Assembly (NCBI RefSeq): GCF_018069625.1
Contig: NZ_CP072941.1
Location: forward strand, 8,866,001 to 8,930,000
Source of the DNA: Streptomyces yatensis
Lineage (GTDB): Bacteria; Actinomycetota; Actinomycetes; Streptomycetales; Streptomycetaceae
Reading direction: 5' to 3'
DNA length: 64,000 nucleotides
Shown here: positions 19,775 through 28,318 of the stretch, one piece after another
Layout of the letters: every line of letters begins with the position of its first letter
Position numbering within the stretch: position 1 is the first letter of the stretch
Notes under the pieces: model-generated
Told to the model about the DNA's origin: nothing
Database searches by the model: none
The model's input: only the letters and a program-made list of their open reading frames with translations
Made by a program: the position numbers and the translations under genes

Positions 19775-20752
19775 CTAGGAAACCGGCACCACGGCGACCG
19801 GGCACTTGGCGTGATGCAGTACGGCGTGGTTGACAAGCCCCAGCTGCATGCCGAAGTGCCCCTGGCGCCGCCGGGCCCCCACCACCAGCAGATCGGCGTG
19901 GGCGGAGGCGTCCAGCAGCGCCTTGCGGGCCGAGCCCTCGACCGGGCGGTGCGCCACCGGCACCGGCGGCAGCCCGGCCGCCGTGGCGCCGCCCAGCGTC
20001 TCGTCCAGGAGCTCGGCGGCGCGCCGTGCGTGGTCCTCACGCGCCCCGTGGTTCTCACGTGCCCTGTGGTCCTGAGGCGCCCTCTCGCTCTCTCGTGCCC
20101 TGTGGTCCTCGTGTGCTCCATGGTTCTCGCGCGCCTCGTGGTCCTCGGGGCCCGCGCAGCGCCATGCGTGCACCGCCTCCAGCTCCCCGCCGCGCAGCCG
20201 CGCCTCGCGCAGGGCGAACGCGACGGCGGCCGAGGGCGGCGCGGGCTCCCGGTCGCTCGGGCGCTCGTGCTCGGCGATCCCCACCACCACCCGGTTCATC
20301 CCGCCGTGCACGTTCTCCGGGCGGCCGCGCACCACGACCACCGGGCACTGGGCGCGGGCCGCGATGCCCAGCCCGACCGAACCGAGCAGCAGGGAGGCGA
20401 ACTCGCCGCGGCCGCGCGAGCCGACCACCAGCGCCTCGGCGCTCTGCCCGGCGCGCAGCAGGGCGGTGACCGCGTCGTCGGCCGCCAGGTCGGTCATCAC
20501 CTTCAGGGCCGGCACCCGCCGCCCGGCCCGCTCTGCCGCGGTGGCCAGCACCGCCTCGCTGTGGAGCCGCTCGGCGGGGCGGTCGGCGGCCGTTCCGGCG
20601 ACGTAGCCCTCGTACCGCTCCCACAGGGAGGCGTGGACGACGCGCAGCGGCAGCCCGCGGCGCCCGGCCAGCTCGGCCGCCCAGTCCAGGGCGTCCGAGG
20701 CGGCCTGCGAACCGTCGACCCCGACGACCACGGGAAGCTCCACCGTGCCCAC
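19775..20752 (-). CDS. Universal stress protein, tandem USP domains
   Basis: The 325-aa protein has two USP domains (about residues 5-145 and 152-325). The first keeps the ATP-binding pattern VVGSRGRGEFASLLLGSVG; the second has VVGARRRQGHFGMQLGLVNH and has lost the G-x9-G-S/T match, so it may not bind ATP. Between strands of the second domain, residues 203-239 are a charged insertion of three 12-residue units (type DHRARENHGA). Tandem USPs are frequent DosR/OsdR targets. It lies between the kinase and the anti-sigma-type ATPase gene, all on the minus strand. Confidence 0.93.
   Translation of the reverse strand: MGTVELPVVVGVDGSQAASDALDWAAELAGRRGLPLRVVHASLWERYEGYVAGTAADRPAERLHSEAVLATAAERAGRRVPALKVMTDLAADDAVTALLRAGQSAEALVVGSRGRGEFASLLLGSVGLGIAARAQCPVVVVRGRPENVHGGMNRVVVGIAEHERPSDREPAPPSAAVAFALREARLRGGELEAVHAWRCAGPEDHEARENHGAHEDHRARESERAPQDHRARENHGAREDHARRAAELLDETLGGATAAGLPPVPVAHRPVEGSARKALLDASAHADLLVVGARRRQGHFGMQLGLVNHAVLHHAKCPVAVVPVS
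20033..20146 (-). repeat. 36-bp in-frame tandem repeat within the USP gene
   Basis: About three imperfect 36-bp units encode EDHEARENHGAH, EDHRARESERAP and QDHRARENHGAR in succession. The encoded stretch is rich in Asp, Glu, Arg and His and interrupts the second USP domain. Period and reading frame are read directly from the translation. Confidence 0.75.
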
Positions 20753-20831
20753 CGCCTCTCCTGCCGGTACATGGGTGTGTCCCCTCCCATTGTCCCGCCG
20801 AAGCGATCGCCGAGGGAGTCCGGCGGCTCAC

Positions 20832-21290
20832 TCAGCGCAGCCGCATGGCCAGCGTCACCACGGCCCCCACCGCCCCCGCGCTGATCACCAGCCGGTCGGT
20901 GACCAGCTGGGTCAGCCACAGTCCGCGGCCGCTGGTGGCGCCGTCCAGCCCCGGCAGGATCCGGGGGATGACGTCCTCGGAGAAGCCGGGGCCGGAGTCG
21001 CTGATCCGGCACTCCAACTCGTCGCCGATCCGCCGCAGCAGCAGCGAGCCGGTGCCCCCGGCGTGCTCGATGGCGTTGTTGGCGATCTCGTCGACGGCCA
21101 GCACGAAGTCCCCGCGGCGGGCTTCGCTGAGCCCGGCCCAGGCCGCGCACTCCTCGATCTGCACCCGCAGCCGGGGCAGCTCGTCGGCGGTGAAATGGCG
21201 GTGGAGCAGGTGTTCTCCGGCTCGATCGGCGGACCGACGAGGGTCGGCTAGCACCAGTGCCTCCCGTTTGGTGACGAGTACGAGCGACAT
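20832..21290 (-). CDS. Anti-sigma-factor-type (RsbW-like) ATP-binding protein
   Basis: The 152-aa GHKL domain has all boxes intact: N-box VLAVDEIANNAIEHAG, G1 ISDSGPGF and G2 lid ATSGRGLWLTQLVTD. This is the size of a stand-alone serine kinase/anti-sigma factor such as RsbW. No sigma factor or STAS antagonist is encoded next to it. It is divergent from the cyclic-nucleotide-binding gene across 223 bp, and close to the USP and kinase genes, so a stress-signalling role is likely. Confidence 0.9.
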   Translation of the reverse strand: MSLVLVTKREALVLADPRRSADRAGEHLLHRHFTADELPRLRVQIEECAAWAGLSEARRGDFVLAVDEIANNAIEHAGGTGSLLLRRIGDELECRISDSGPGFSEDVIPRILPGLDGATSGRGLWLTQLVTDRLVISAGAVGAVVTLAMRLR

Positions 21291-21513
21291 CGCAGGGTCG
21301 GTGAAGCAGCCGAGGGTACGGGGAGTGGGGTCTCATCGGTCATCACGACCACGAATGACGTGTCATATCGGAAACGTGACCGGAAATGGGTAAGGGTGAA
21401 GCGATACCCGATCGTCGGTGTATCGCTTTGGATCGGTGCCTCTCGTACGCACAGTTCGTACGCACAGTGACCGCCGAGGGGCGAGGGGGGAGAGGAGACG
21501 GCAAGGTGAGGTC

Positions 21514-21963
21514 ATGATGGGACTTCTGAGCGCGCTGAAGACCGAACATCGTGAGCGGCTGATGGCGCTCGCCCACGATGTGTCCTTCCCCGCGGGCGGC
21601 CGCATCTTCGAGGAGGGCCGTAAGGCGGACCGTTTCTGGATCATCCGCACCGGGGCGGTCACCCTCGATCTGCATGTTCCGGGGCGTCGGCCCGCGGTGA
21701 TCGAGACCCTCGGCCCCGGGGAGCTCATCGGCTGGTCCTGGCTCTTCCCGCCGGACACCTGGCATCTGGGCGCGGAGGCGCTCAGCCCGGTGCGCGCGCA
21801 CGAATTCAACGCGGAGACGGTGCGCCGGCTGTGCGACGAGGACCCGGAGCTCGGCTATGCCCTCGCGCTGGCCTGCGCCCAGGTGATCGGGGGCCGGCTG
21901 CAGAGCGCCCGCACCCGGCTGCTGGATCTGTACGGGCCCTACGCGGGCGGGATCTCGCCATGA
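21514..21963 (+). CDS. Cyclic-nucleotide-binding domain protein without HTH
   Basis: The 149-aa protein is essentially one Crp/Fnr-type cNMP-binding beta-roll (FPAGGRIFEEGRKADRFWIIRTGAVTLDL through ETLGPGELIGWSWLFPPDTWHLGAEAL) plus a short C-terminal helix. There is no DNA-binding domain, unlike Crp (about 210-225 aa). ATG at 21514 follows AAGGTGAG; the adjacent ATG at 21517 is possible. The canonical cAMP phosphate-binding Arg-Ser pair is replaced around GWSW, so the ligand is uncertain. It lies 123 bp upstream of the DevR-like regulator. Confidence 0.88.
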   Translation: MMGLLSALKTEHRERLMALAHDVSFPAGGRIFEEGRKADRFWIIRTGAVTLDLHVPGRRPAVIETLGPGELIGWSWLFPPDTWHLGAEALSPVRAHEFNAETVRRLCDEDPELGYALALACAQVIGGRLQSARTRLLDLYGPYAGGISP

Positions 21964-21992
21964 TCGGGCCGGAGGGCGCGGGGAGCGGCCCG

Positions 21993-22008
21993 GGGGCCGA
22001 ATGGCCCC
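21993..22008. promoter_or_regulatory. Palindrome GGGGCC-GAAT-GGCCCC upstream of DevR-like gene
   Basis: A perfect 6-bp inverted repeat with a 4-bp AT-containing centre lies 78 bp before the start of the DevR-like regulator. Its G/C-arm dyad around a 4-bp AT core resembles the symmetry of mycobacterial DosR boxes. It could be an autoregulatory site. GC-rich palindromes are common in this DNA, so confidence is limited. Confidence 0.35.
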
Positions 22009-22086
22009 TTACGCCGCCCTGCGGCAGAACGTAAAGCTGGGCAGCCGGATCGCGACCGGCGACCCGTGCGCCATGGAGGAGAGGCC

Positions 22087-22779
22087 GTGCCCCAGACCGC
22101 CGACCCCGACGGCCCCATCAGGGTCTTTCTGCTCGACGACCACGAGGTGGTGCGGCGCGGACTGCGTGACCTGCTCGACGCCGAGTCCGATCTGGAGGTG
22201 GTCGGCGAGGCGGCCAACGCCCGCGAGGCCATCGCCCGCGCCCCCGCCGTACGGCCACGGGTCGCGGTGCTCGACGTACGGCTCGGCTCCTCGGGCGACG
22301 GCGGGGACCACGAAGGGATCGAGGTCTGCCGGGAGTTGCGGGCCCGGCTCCCCGATCTCGCGTGTCTGATGCTGACGTCCTTCGACGACGACGAGGCGCT
22401 GTTCGACGCCATCATGGCCGGGGCCGCGGGCTATGTGCTCAAGCAGATCAACGGGTCCGACCTGGTGTCGGCGGTGCGTACGGTGGCCGACGGCCGGTCC
22501 ATGCTGGACCCCGGCGCCACCGCCCGGGTGATGGCCCGGCTGCGCGGCCCCGCGCCCAGCGGTCCCGTGGAGCTGGAGAACCTGTCACCGAGGGAGCGGG
22601 AGATCCTCCAGCTCATCGGCGACGGGCTGACCAACCGGCAGATCGCCGAGCGGCTGTTCCTGGCCGAGAAGACCGTCAAGAACCGCATCTCCTCGATCCT
22701 GTCCAAGCTGGGCGTGGGGCGGCGCATTCAGGCCGCGGTGATCGCCGAGCGGATCAAGGAGCGCGAAACGGGTCAGTGA
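22087..22779 (+). CDS. DevR/DosR/OsdR-like response regulator (NarL family)
   Basis: This is a 230-aa protein. The receiver (VFLLDDHEVVRRGLRDLL) has Asp63 in VLDVRL and Lys in YVLKQI. The C-terminal LuxR HTH has the DevR-like signature GLTNRQIAERLFLAEKTVKNRISSILSKLGVGRR. Relative to recalled DevR, about 6 extra residues (GSSGDGGDHEG region) follow the phosphorylation site. GTG at 22087 has GGAGGAG upstream and is preferred over GTG 22066. The DevS-like kinase 2.4 kb away is the probable partner. A strong hairpin follows at 22891. Confidence 0.93.
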   Translation: MPQTADPDGPIRVFLLDDHEVVRRGLRDLLDAESDLEVVGEAANAREAIARAPAVRPRVAVLDVRLGSSGDGGDHEGIEVCRELRARLPDLACLMLTSFDDDEALFDAIMAGAAGYVLKQINGSDLVSAVRTVADGRSMLDPGATARVMARLRGPAPSGPVELENLSPREREILQLIGDGLTNRQIAERLFLAEKTVKNRISSILSKLGVGRRIQAAVIAERIKERETGQ

Positions 22780-22890
22780 GACCGTGCGCGGTACGGCCAC
22801 GAGCCGATGACGTCCTTACGGCGGGCCGGATGACGCTCTCACAGTGGTCCTGGTGACGTCCTTACGGTGGGCCCGGCGCGCGTTACGCAT

Positions 22891-22928
22891 GGGGCGCGGG
22901 ACCGGCTCCCCTGCCGGCCCCGCGCCCC
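22891..22928 (+). terminator. Hairpin downstream of DevR-like gene
   Basis: The left arm (22891-22906) and right arm (22913-22928) pair over 16 bp with one mismatch, around a 6-nt loop TCCCCT. There is no T-run, as is usual for many Streptomyces terminators. It lies 112 nt after the stop codon. Confidence 0.6.
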
Positions 22929-23126
22929 ACACCGAACGAGGCGGACCGGTCGAGTCGCCCTTCACCGCAGTGGAGTGAGAGCCCGGTCCGCCCCCGTGAT
23001 GGAGAGGGCTCGCGGCATTGCTCGGTCCAGCATCGCGAGGCGTTCCACCGCCGGGGAGGGGCCGAACGGCCCCTCGAGAATCGGCACCGTCCCGGCCCCC
23101 GGACATCCAGGGGCGTGAGGCCCCGG

Positions 23127-23166
23127 AAAAAAGTCAGGGGCCGGACGGGGAAGCCCCATCCGGCCC
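23127..23166 (-). terminator. Rho-independent terminator of DUF6643 gene
   Basis: On the minus strand a GGGCCGGA...TCCGGCCC stem with an inner GGGG/CCCC stem and a 3-nt loop (23138-23166) is followed by TGAC and a run of six T (plus-strand A-run 23127-23132). It lies 52 bp after the DUF6643 stop. Both stem and T-tract are present, so this is a canonical terminator. Confidence 0.85.
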
Positions 23167-23218
23167 GATCCTTCCCGCGACCGGGCACCGGCCCGGTCGC
23201 ACCACCTCCCGACACGTG

Positions 23219-23713
23219 TCAGTAGCCGCCTCCCGGCTGCGGCGACCGGCCGCCCGGGTACTGCTGACGTCCGTACGGGTCGTCGTAGGGAGACGGCGCC
23301 GGGGCCGCCGGACGCGGCGCGGCCGGACGCGTCATGGCCGGGCGCATCGCCTCGTAGCCCATCGGCGCGGCCGGGCCGGGGCGCTGCATCTGCGGCTGCT
23401 GGGCGCCCGGGTAGCCCCGCGGGCCGGTCGGCTGCGGCGGGATGTACGGCGCGTGCGCCTGCTGCAGCCCGGTGGGCTGCGGCTGCTGCTGGTAGCCCTG
23501 GTACATGGGCTGCGGCGAGGGCGCGGCCGGCAGCGCGGGAAGCGCTGAGGGCAGGGCCGGAAGATGACTTCCGGTGTCGTACGCGGACGGCACCCTGATG
23601 GGCGCGATCTGTGGTGTGCCCCGCTCGGCGACAAGGCTGTCGTAGATGGGGGTGTCCGGGAAGGACGGCGAGGAGTAGTAGCCGCCACCGTAAGTGCTGC
23701 GGGGGGAGGTCAT
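23219..23713 (-). CDS. DUF6643 family Pro/Gln/Gly-rich protein
   Basis: The 164-aa protein begins MTSPRSTYGGGYYSSPSFPD followed by TPIYDSLVAERGTPQIAPIRVP, recalled as the conserved core of the Streptomyces DUF6643 family. The remainder is low-complexity Pro, Gln, Gly, Ala and Tyr and probably disordered. No signal peptide or TM helix is visible. The start ATG at 23713 has no Shine-Dalgarno; a TAACTT hexamer 7 nt upstream would fit a leaderless transcript. It is divergent from TerD. The function is unknown. Confidence 0.85.
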   Translation of the reverse strand: MTSPRSTYGGGYYSSPSFPDTPIYDSLVAERGTPQIAPIRVPSAYDTGSHLPALPSALPALPAAPSPQPMYQGYQQQPQPTGLQQAHAPYIPPQPTGPRGYPGAQQPQMQRPGPAAPMGYEAMRPAMTRPAAPRPAAPAPSPYDDPYGRQQYPGGRSPQPGGGY

Positions 23714-23946
23714 AGACCATAAGTTAAGCCCACCATGTGCTGATTGGGGAGTCCGGTAGGAGGGTTGTTTTCAGTGTTCGGAGTGGCCGTGGATCCCCAA
23801 TCCGAGCGAACCAGGGAAAATCGGTCGTCAGGGTACGTTGAGATCGTGTAAAGAGCGCGTTTTCAGCGGGTAGCCACCGGCCGTACGCGATATGCGGCGG
23901 CCGAGCGGCCCGGTGGCCGAGCGAACAGAGAGGCAGGGGGACGGAA

Positions 23947-25359
23947 ATGGCGATGCGCAAGGGCGGTAACACGCCAGTACCGGCAAGCGCGGTGCGGATC
24001 GAGCTCGGCTGGCGCGCCGGACCGGGGGCACCGGACGTGGACGCCTCGGCGCTGCTGCTGATGTCCGGGAAGGTCAGGTCCGACGGGGACTTCGTCTTCT
24101 ACAACCAGGCGGCGCACTCCTCCGGCGCGGTGCGCCACGAGGGGAAGCGGACCACGGGTGACACCGTGACCGACACCCTTTCGGTGGACCTCGCCCGCGT
24201 GGAGTCCGCCATCGACACCGTGGTCCTCGCGGCCTCGGCCGATGGCGGAACGTTCGGTCAAGTCCCCGGTCTGCACATCCGGGTGCTGGACGCGGCGGGC
24301 GGCGCGGAGCTCGCCCGCTTCGACAGCGAGGACGCCACCGTCGAGACCGCCTTCGTCCTCGGCGAGCTGTACCGCAGGCAGGGCGCCTGGAAGTTCCGCG
24401 CGGTGGGCCAGGGGTACGAGAGCGGGCTGGCGGGGCTCGCCACGGACTTCGGCATCAGTGTCGACGAACCGCAGCAGACGCCGGCTCAGCCCGCGGCCCC
24501 CGTTCCCGCCCCCGCCGCGCCGCCGAACGCCGGGCAGAACCCGTACGCGGCACAGGCCCCGCACGCGGCCGCGCCGAACCCGTACGCCGCCCCCGCACCG
24601 CCGTCCGGCCCGCCGGCCGGGGCGTACCCGCCTCCGCCGCCCACCGCCGCCTCCACGCCCCTTCCGCCGCCCCCGCCCACCGCACCGGCCGCCCCGGCCC
24701 CCGCGCCCGCCACGGCGCCGGTGAGCCTCAGCAAGGTCACCCTGACGAAGGAGGCGCCCGCGGTCTCGCTCACCAAGCAGGGCGGCACCTCCGGCACCAT
24801 GCGGGTCAACCTCAACTGGCAGGTGCACAAGCAGTTCTCGGGCTGGGCCTCCAAGCTGGGCAAGGCCATGGCCATGCACAACGAGCTCGATCTCGACCTG
24901 GGGGCGCTGTTCGAACTCTCCGACGGCAGCAAGGGCGTGGTCCAGGCCCTCGGCAACTCGTTCGGCTCGCTGCACCAGCCGCCCTTCATCCACCTGGACG
25001 CGGACGACCGGACCGGTGCCCGGGCGGCCGGTGAGAACCTCACCATCAACCTCGACCACCTGAGCTCGTTCCGCCGGATCCTGGTCTTCGTGACCATCTA
25101 CGAGGGCGCCCGCAGCTTCGCCAACCTCCACGCCACGGTCACCCTGCAGCCTCAGTTCGGCGCGCCGATCGACTTCTCGCTCGACGAGTGCACCGTCCCG
25201 TCCCCGGTCTGCGCGCTCGCGCTCATCACCAACACCGGCAGCGATCTCGTCGTACAGCGCGAGGCCCGCTATCTGGTGCCGCAGCGCGGCGTCAGCCCGC
25301 AGCGCACCCTCGACCACGCCTACGGCTGGGGCATGAACTGGACGCCCGGCCGCAAGTGA
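23947..25359 (+). CDS. TerD family protein, two TerD domains with Pro-rich linker
   Basis: This is a 470-aa protein. TerD domain 1 (about 1-175) has [37 protein letters not shown] and [24 protein letters not shown] Pro/Ala/Tyr linker (about 180-260) follows. The second TerA/TerD-like domain (about 280-470) has [17 protein letters not shown] and [11 protein letters not shown]. TerD domains bind calcium and are linked to tellurite resistance, stress and Streptomyces differentiation. ATG 23947 has AGGCAGGGGGA upstream. It is a single gene, divergent from DUF6643. Confidence 0.93.
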   Translation: MAMRKGGNTPVPASAVRIELGWRAGPGAPDVDASALLLMSGKVRSDGDFVFYNQAAHSSGAVRHEGKRTTGDTVTDTLSVDLARVESAIDTVVLAASADGGTFGQVPGLHIRVLDAAGGAELARFDSEDATVETAFVLGELYRRQGAWKFRAVGQGYESGLAGLATDFGISVDEPQQTPAQPAAPVPAPAAPPNAGQNPYAAQAPHAAAPNPYAAPAPPSGPPAGAYPPPPPTAASTPLPPPPPTAPAAPAPAPATAPVSLSKVTLTKEAPAVSLTKQGGTSGTMRVNLNWQVHKQFSGWASKLGKAMAMHNELDLDLGALFELSDGSKGVVQALGNSFGSLHQPPFIHLDADDRTGARAAGENLTINLDHLSSFRRILVFVTIYEGARSFANLHATVTLQPQFGAPIDFSLDECTVPSPVCALALITNTGSDLVVQREARYLVPQRGVSPQRTLDHAYGWGMNWTPGRK

Positions 25360-25384
25360 AGTCCCGGTGCACGGGGCGCGGCCG

Positions 25385-26665
25385 TCAGGGCGCGGCGCTG
25401 GGGCGGGCGTAGGTGCGCCCCTTCCAGGCCGCGCCCTGTCCGAGGTGGTGCCGCACCGCCGAGTCCACGGTCATCAGGAGGTAGAGAAGGGCCGTCAGGG
25501 GCAGCAGCGGTGCCAGCCACAGGGTCTGCCGGTAGTAGCGCAGCATCGGGATGTAGCTGCCCGCCATGAGGACCCAGGCGGCGGCGCCCAGCGACAGGAG
25601 CGCGGGACGCCCCGTCAGCACCCCGGCGGCCACGGCCGCGGGCGGCGCGAGATACACCACCGCCAGCCCCGCGACCGTCATCAGCAACAGCAGCGGATTG
25701 TGGCGCAGCTGGGTGTACGCGCTGCGCGTGACCATCCGCCACAGCTCGCCCAGCCGCGGATACGGCCGCACGCTGTCGACCCGGTCGGCCAGCCCCAGCC
25801 AGATCCGTCCGCCGGACCGTTTCACCGTGCGGGCCAGCGCCACGTCGTCGATGACCGACTGCCGGATCGCCTCCGGGATCCCGGCCCGCTCGGCGGCCTC
25901 CCGGCGCAGCAGCACACAGCCGCCCGCGGCCGCCGCGGTGCGCCCCCGGGGCCGGTTGACCCACCGAAAGGGGTACAGCTGGGCGAAGAAGTAGACGAAG
26001 GCGGGCACGATCAGCCGCTCCCAGCCGGTCGCCACCCGCAGCCGCGCCATCTGGGAGACCAGATCCAGTCCGTTCGCCTCGGCCGCGCGCACCAACTCCC
26101 GCAGGGAGTCCGGTTCATGGGCGATATCCGCGTCCGTCAGCAGGAGGTAGTCGACGCCGACGTCGTCCTTACGGTCGCCGTCGTCACGGTCGCCGTCGTC
26201 ACGGCCGCCGTCGTCCCTATGGGCGCCGTCGTCCTTACGGTCCGCGGCGAGACGGGTCGTCGCGAGCGCCATGCCGTGCCGCACCGCCCACAGCTTGCCG
26301 GTCCAGCCGGGGCCGGGTTCGCCGGGGGAGTCGACGGTCAGCGGCAGCCCGCCGTACTCCTCGGCCAGTTCACGGGCGAGCTTTCCGGTGCCGTCCGAGC
26401 TGCCGTCGTCGATCAGGAAGATCTCCGCCGGCCCCGGATAGTCCTGGGCGAGCAGCGAGGGCAGGCTGGCCCGAAGCACGGCGGACTCGTCCCGGGCGGG
26501 CACCACGACGGCCACCGAGGGCCATGCCGCGGGCTCCGGCGGCCCGGAGCCGTCCGGGCCCCTCCGGGGCAGCCGGACGTCCGTACGCCAGAAGAAGCCC
26601 TGGCCCAGCAGCAGCCACAGCCATGCGGCCAACGACCCGGCGGCGATCCACATCAGCGCGCTCAC
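25385..26665 (-). CDS. Family 2 glycosyltransferase, HpnB-like membrane protein
   Basis: This is a 426-aa protein. An N-terminal TM helix is followed by a GT-A domain (VAVVVPARDESAVL, FLIDDGSSDGTG, DXD-type LTDADIAHE, RSVIDDVAL segment) and about four C-terminal TM helices. The architecture and the AYTQLRHNP/YRQTLWLAPLLPL pattern match hopene-associated HpnB glycosyltransferases. Residues 142-169 are an Asp/Arg/Gly insertion (RDDG units) absent from the family as I know it. No hopanoid genes are adjacent. Start GTG 26665, divergent from the racemase gene. Confidence 0.87.
   Translation of the reverse strand: MSALMWIAAGSLAAWLWLLLGQGFFWRTDVRLPRRGPDGSGPPEPAAWPSVAVVVPARDESAVLRASLPSLLAQDYPGPAEIFLIDDGSSDGTGKLARELAEEYGGLPLTVDSPGEPGPGWTGKLWAVRHGMALATTRLAADRKDDGAHRDDGGRDDGDRDDGDRKDDVGVDYLLLTDADIAHEPDSLRELVRAAEANGLDLVSQMARLRVATGWERLIVPAFVYFFAQLYPFRWVNRPRGRTAAAAGGCVLLRREAAERAGIPEAIRQSVIDDVALARTVKRSGGRIWLGLADRVDSVRPYPRLGELWRMVTRSAYTQLRHNPLLLLMTVAGLAVVYLAPPAAVAAGVLTGRPALLSLGAAAWVLMAGSYIPMLRYYRQTLWLAPLLPLTALLYLLMTVDSAVRHHLGQGAAWKGRTYARPSAAP
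26159..26242 (-). repeat. In-frame RDDG-type tandem repeat in the glycosyltransferase gene
   Basis: A run of GTCGTC/GGTCGCC-like units encodes repeated Arg/Lys-Asp-Asp-Gly tetrapeptides, directly before the DXD segment of the glycosyltransferase. It includes two copies of CCTTACGG (26167 and 26233). The unit length is about 12 bp and the reading frame is kept. Confidence 0.75.
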
Positions 26666-26733
26666 CCGCCGAAGTCTGCCCGAAGGTGTGCCCGGCCGTC
26701 GGGCGCACCGGACCGATCCATTAAAGTGACCGG

Positions 26734-27528
26734 GTGAAGATCGCGCTTATGGACTCCGGAATCGGGCTCTTGCCCACCGCCGCCGCGATGCGCCGACTGC
26801 GGCCGGACGCCGATCTCCTTCTCTCCTCCGACCCCGCCACCATGCCGTGGGGTCCGCGCACGCCCGAGGACGTCACCGAGCTCGCCCTGGGCTGCGCCCG
26901 GGCCGCCGCCGCGCACCGCCCCGACGCGCTGATCGTCGCCTGCAACACCGCCTCCGTCCACGCCCTGCCCGCGCTGCGCGCCGAGCTGGAGCCCGTTCTG
27001 CCGGTCGTCGGGACCGTGCCCGCCATCAAGCCCGCGGCGGCCGGGGGAGGTCCGATCGCGATCTGGGCCACCCCGGCCACCACCGGCAGCCCGTACCAGC
27101 GCGGACTGATCCGCGACTTCGCGGACGGCGTCGAGGTGACCGAGGTGCCGTGCCCGGGGCTCGCGGACGCGGTGCAGCACGCCGACACCGAGGGGATCGA
27201 CGCCGCGGTGGCCGCCGCGGCGGCCCGCACCCCGCGCGAGGTAACGACCGTCGTCCTGGGCTGCACCCATTACGAACTGGTCGCCGACCGCATCCGGGCC
27301 GCCGTGCAGCAGCCGGACGCGCCGCCGATCGCCCTCCACGGCTCGGCCGGGGCCGTCGCCGCCCAGGCCCTGCGCCGGATCGGCGCCGACCCCTTCCCGC
27401 CGGACGGCGCGGCCGCCCCCGGGGGGCTGACCGTCATCCTCGGCGGGCGCGAGGCCGCCTTGCCGGAGGTCGCCCTGACCTACGCCGAGGGAGCGCTGCT
27501 GGCACCCGTGGCCCCGGCGCGGGGTTGA
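26734..27528 (+). CDS. Aspartate/glutamate racemase family protein (MurI-like)
   Basis: The 264-aa protein has the two catalytic cysteines of the MurI fold, in VACNTASVHALP and VLGCTHYEL, plus the N-terminal DSGIGLLP substrate loop. It is the usual length for glutamate racemase (about 265 aa). It may supply D-glutamate or act on another amino acid; a second, canonical murI is expected elsewhere in the genome, so the housekeeping role is not certain. Start GTG 26734. Nothing further downstream is clearly in the same unit. Confidence 0.88.
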   Translation: MKIALMDSGIGLLPTAAAMRRLRPDADLLLSSDPATMPWGPRTPEDVTELALGCARAAAAHRPDALIVACNTASVHALPALRAELEPVLPVVGTVPAIKPAAAGGGPIAIWATPATTGSPYQRGLIRDFADGVEVTEVPCPGLADAVQHADTEGIDAAVAAAAARTPREVTTVVLGCTHYELVADRIRAAVQQPDAPPIALHGSAGAVAAQALRRIGADPFPPDGAAAPGGLTVILGGREAALPEVALTYAEGALLAPVAPARG

Positions 27529-27626
27529 CAGCGGCGCCTCTTGCGGTGCGCTGACCGAAACGCTCTTCACCAGCGGAATCACTCTCCCCGCTGCCGTGTG
27601 GGCGGAATCTGAGTACGCTGCCAACC

Positions 27627-28184
27627 ATGAGGCACCACGACCACGGAACGCCGAGCGCCCACGGGCAGCCGCCCGCGGTCTGGACCGGACGAGCCCACAA
27701 CCGGGTGCAGTGGGTGCTGGCCGTGGCGGGCGCCGCGTGCCTGGCGCTCGGTGTCGACCTCGCCGTCGACTCACCATGGGGTTCCGGCCTCGCTCCGCTG
27801 CTGATGTCCGTCATCGGCTGTGTCGCCGCCGGGCTGCTGATGCTCTTCGGCACCCTCGCCTTCGTCCATGTGGCGGTACGGGTCGACGACGAAGTGCTGG
27901 AGATCCGCTGCGGCCATATGGGGCTCCCCCGCCGCCGTATCCCGCTCAGCGATGTGGTCCACGCCGATGTGGCCCGCAAGGTCACCCCCTGCCAGTGGGG
28001 CGGCTGGGGCTACCGCTGGCGCCCCGACAAGGGCACGGCGGTGGTGGTGCGCCGGGGCGAGGGCGTGGTGGTCCGCCTCGGGGACGGGCGCGTCTTCACG
28101 GTCACGGTGGACGACGCGGAGGCGGCGGTCCGGGTCATCCGCGACCGGCTGCGGCTGATCGCGGCGCGCACCTCCCAGGTCTAG
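27627..28184 (+). CDS. Two-TM membrane protein with PH-like C-terminal domain, hypothetical
   Basis: The 185-aa protein has a polar N-terminus, two TM helices (about residues 28-45 and 53-78), and a C-terminal beta-rich domain (VAVRVDDEVLEIRCGHMGLPRRRIPLSDVVHADV ... GEGVVVRLGDGRVFTVTVDDAEAAVRVIRDRL). That domain has the strand-and-helix pattern of a bacterial PH domain. I do not recognise a named family. ATG 27627 is the only suitable start. A terminator hairpin follows within 5 bp of the stop. Confidence 0.8.
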   Translation: MRHHDHGTPSAHGQPPAVWTGRAHNRVQWVLAVAGAACLALGVDLAVDSPWGSGLAPLLMSVIGCVAAGLLMLFGTLAFVHVAVRVDDEVLEIRCGHMGLPRRRIPLSDVVHADVARKVTPCQWGGWGYRWRPDKGTAVVVRRGEGVVVRLGDGRVFTVTVDDAEAAVRVIRDRLRLIAARTSQV

Positions 28185-28188
28185 CCGG

Positions 28189-28218
28189 TCCCCGTTCCCC
28201 TCTTGCGGGGGACGGGGA
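28189..28218 (+). terminator. Terminator hairpin after the PH-like membrane protein gene
   Basis: A 12-bp stem TCCCCGTTCCCC/GGGGGACGGGGA with one G-T wobble and a TCTTGC loop starts 5 nt after the stop codon. There is no long T-run. It probably also serves the convergent O-antigen-ligase-like gene. Confidence 0.7.
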
Positions 28219-28318
28219 TGTCTTTCGGGGGAGGCGCTGTCCGTCGCGGCCATCGGCGGCCCGCATGCACTGTCGTCGGACGCGTTCGAGAGCGCGTGCT
28301 CTCCCGCCGTGCCGGGTC

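Larger units (their letters stand above)
22780..23218. other. Intergenic region with repeats and hairpins, no gene seen
   Basis: This gap of about 440 bp separates the DevR-like gene from the convergent DUF6643 gene. It holds two exact copies of TGACGTCCTTACGG (22808-22821 and 22854-22867), a 16-bp-stem hairpin (22891-22928), a long-loop inverted repeat GCGGACCGG/CCGGTCCGC (22941-22949 and 22983-22991), and the DUF6643 terminator. Open frames here have no recognisable protein pattern. Confidence 0.6.
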
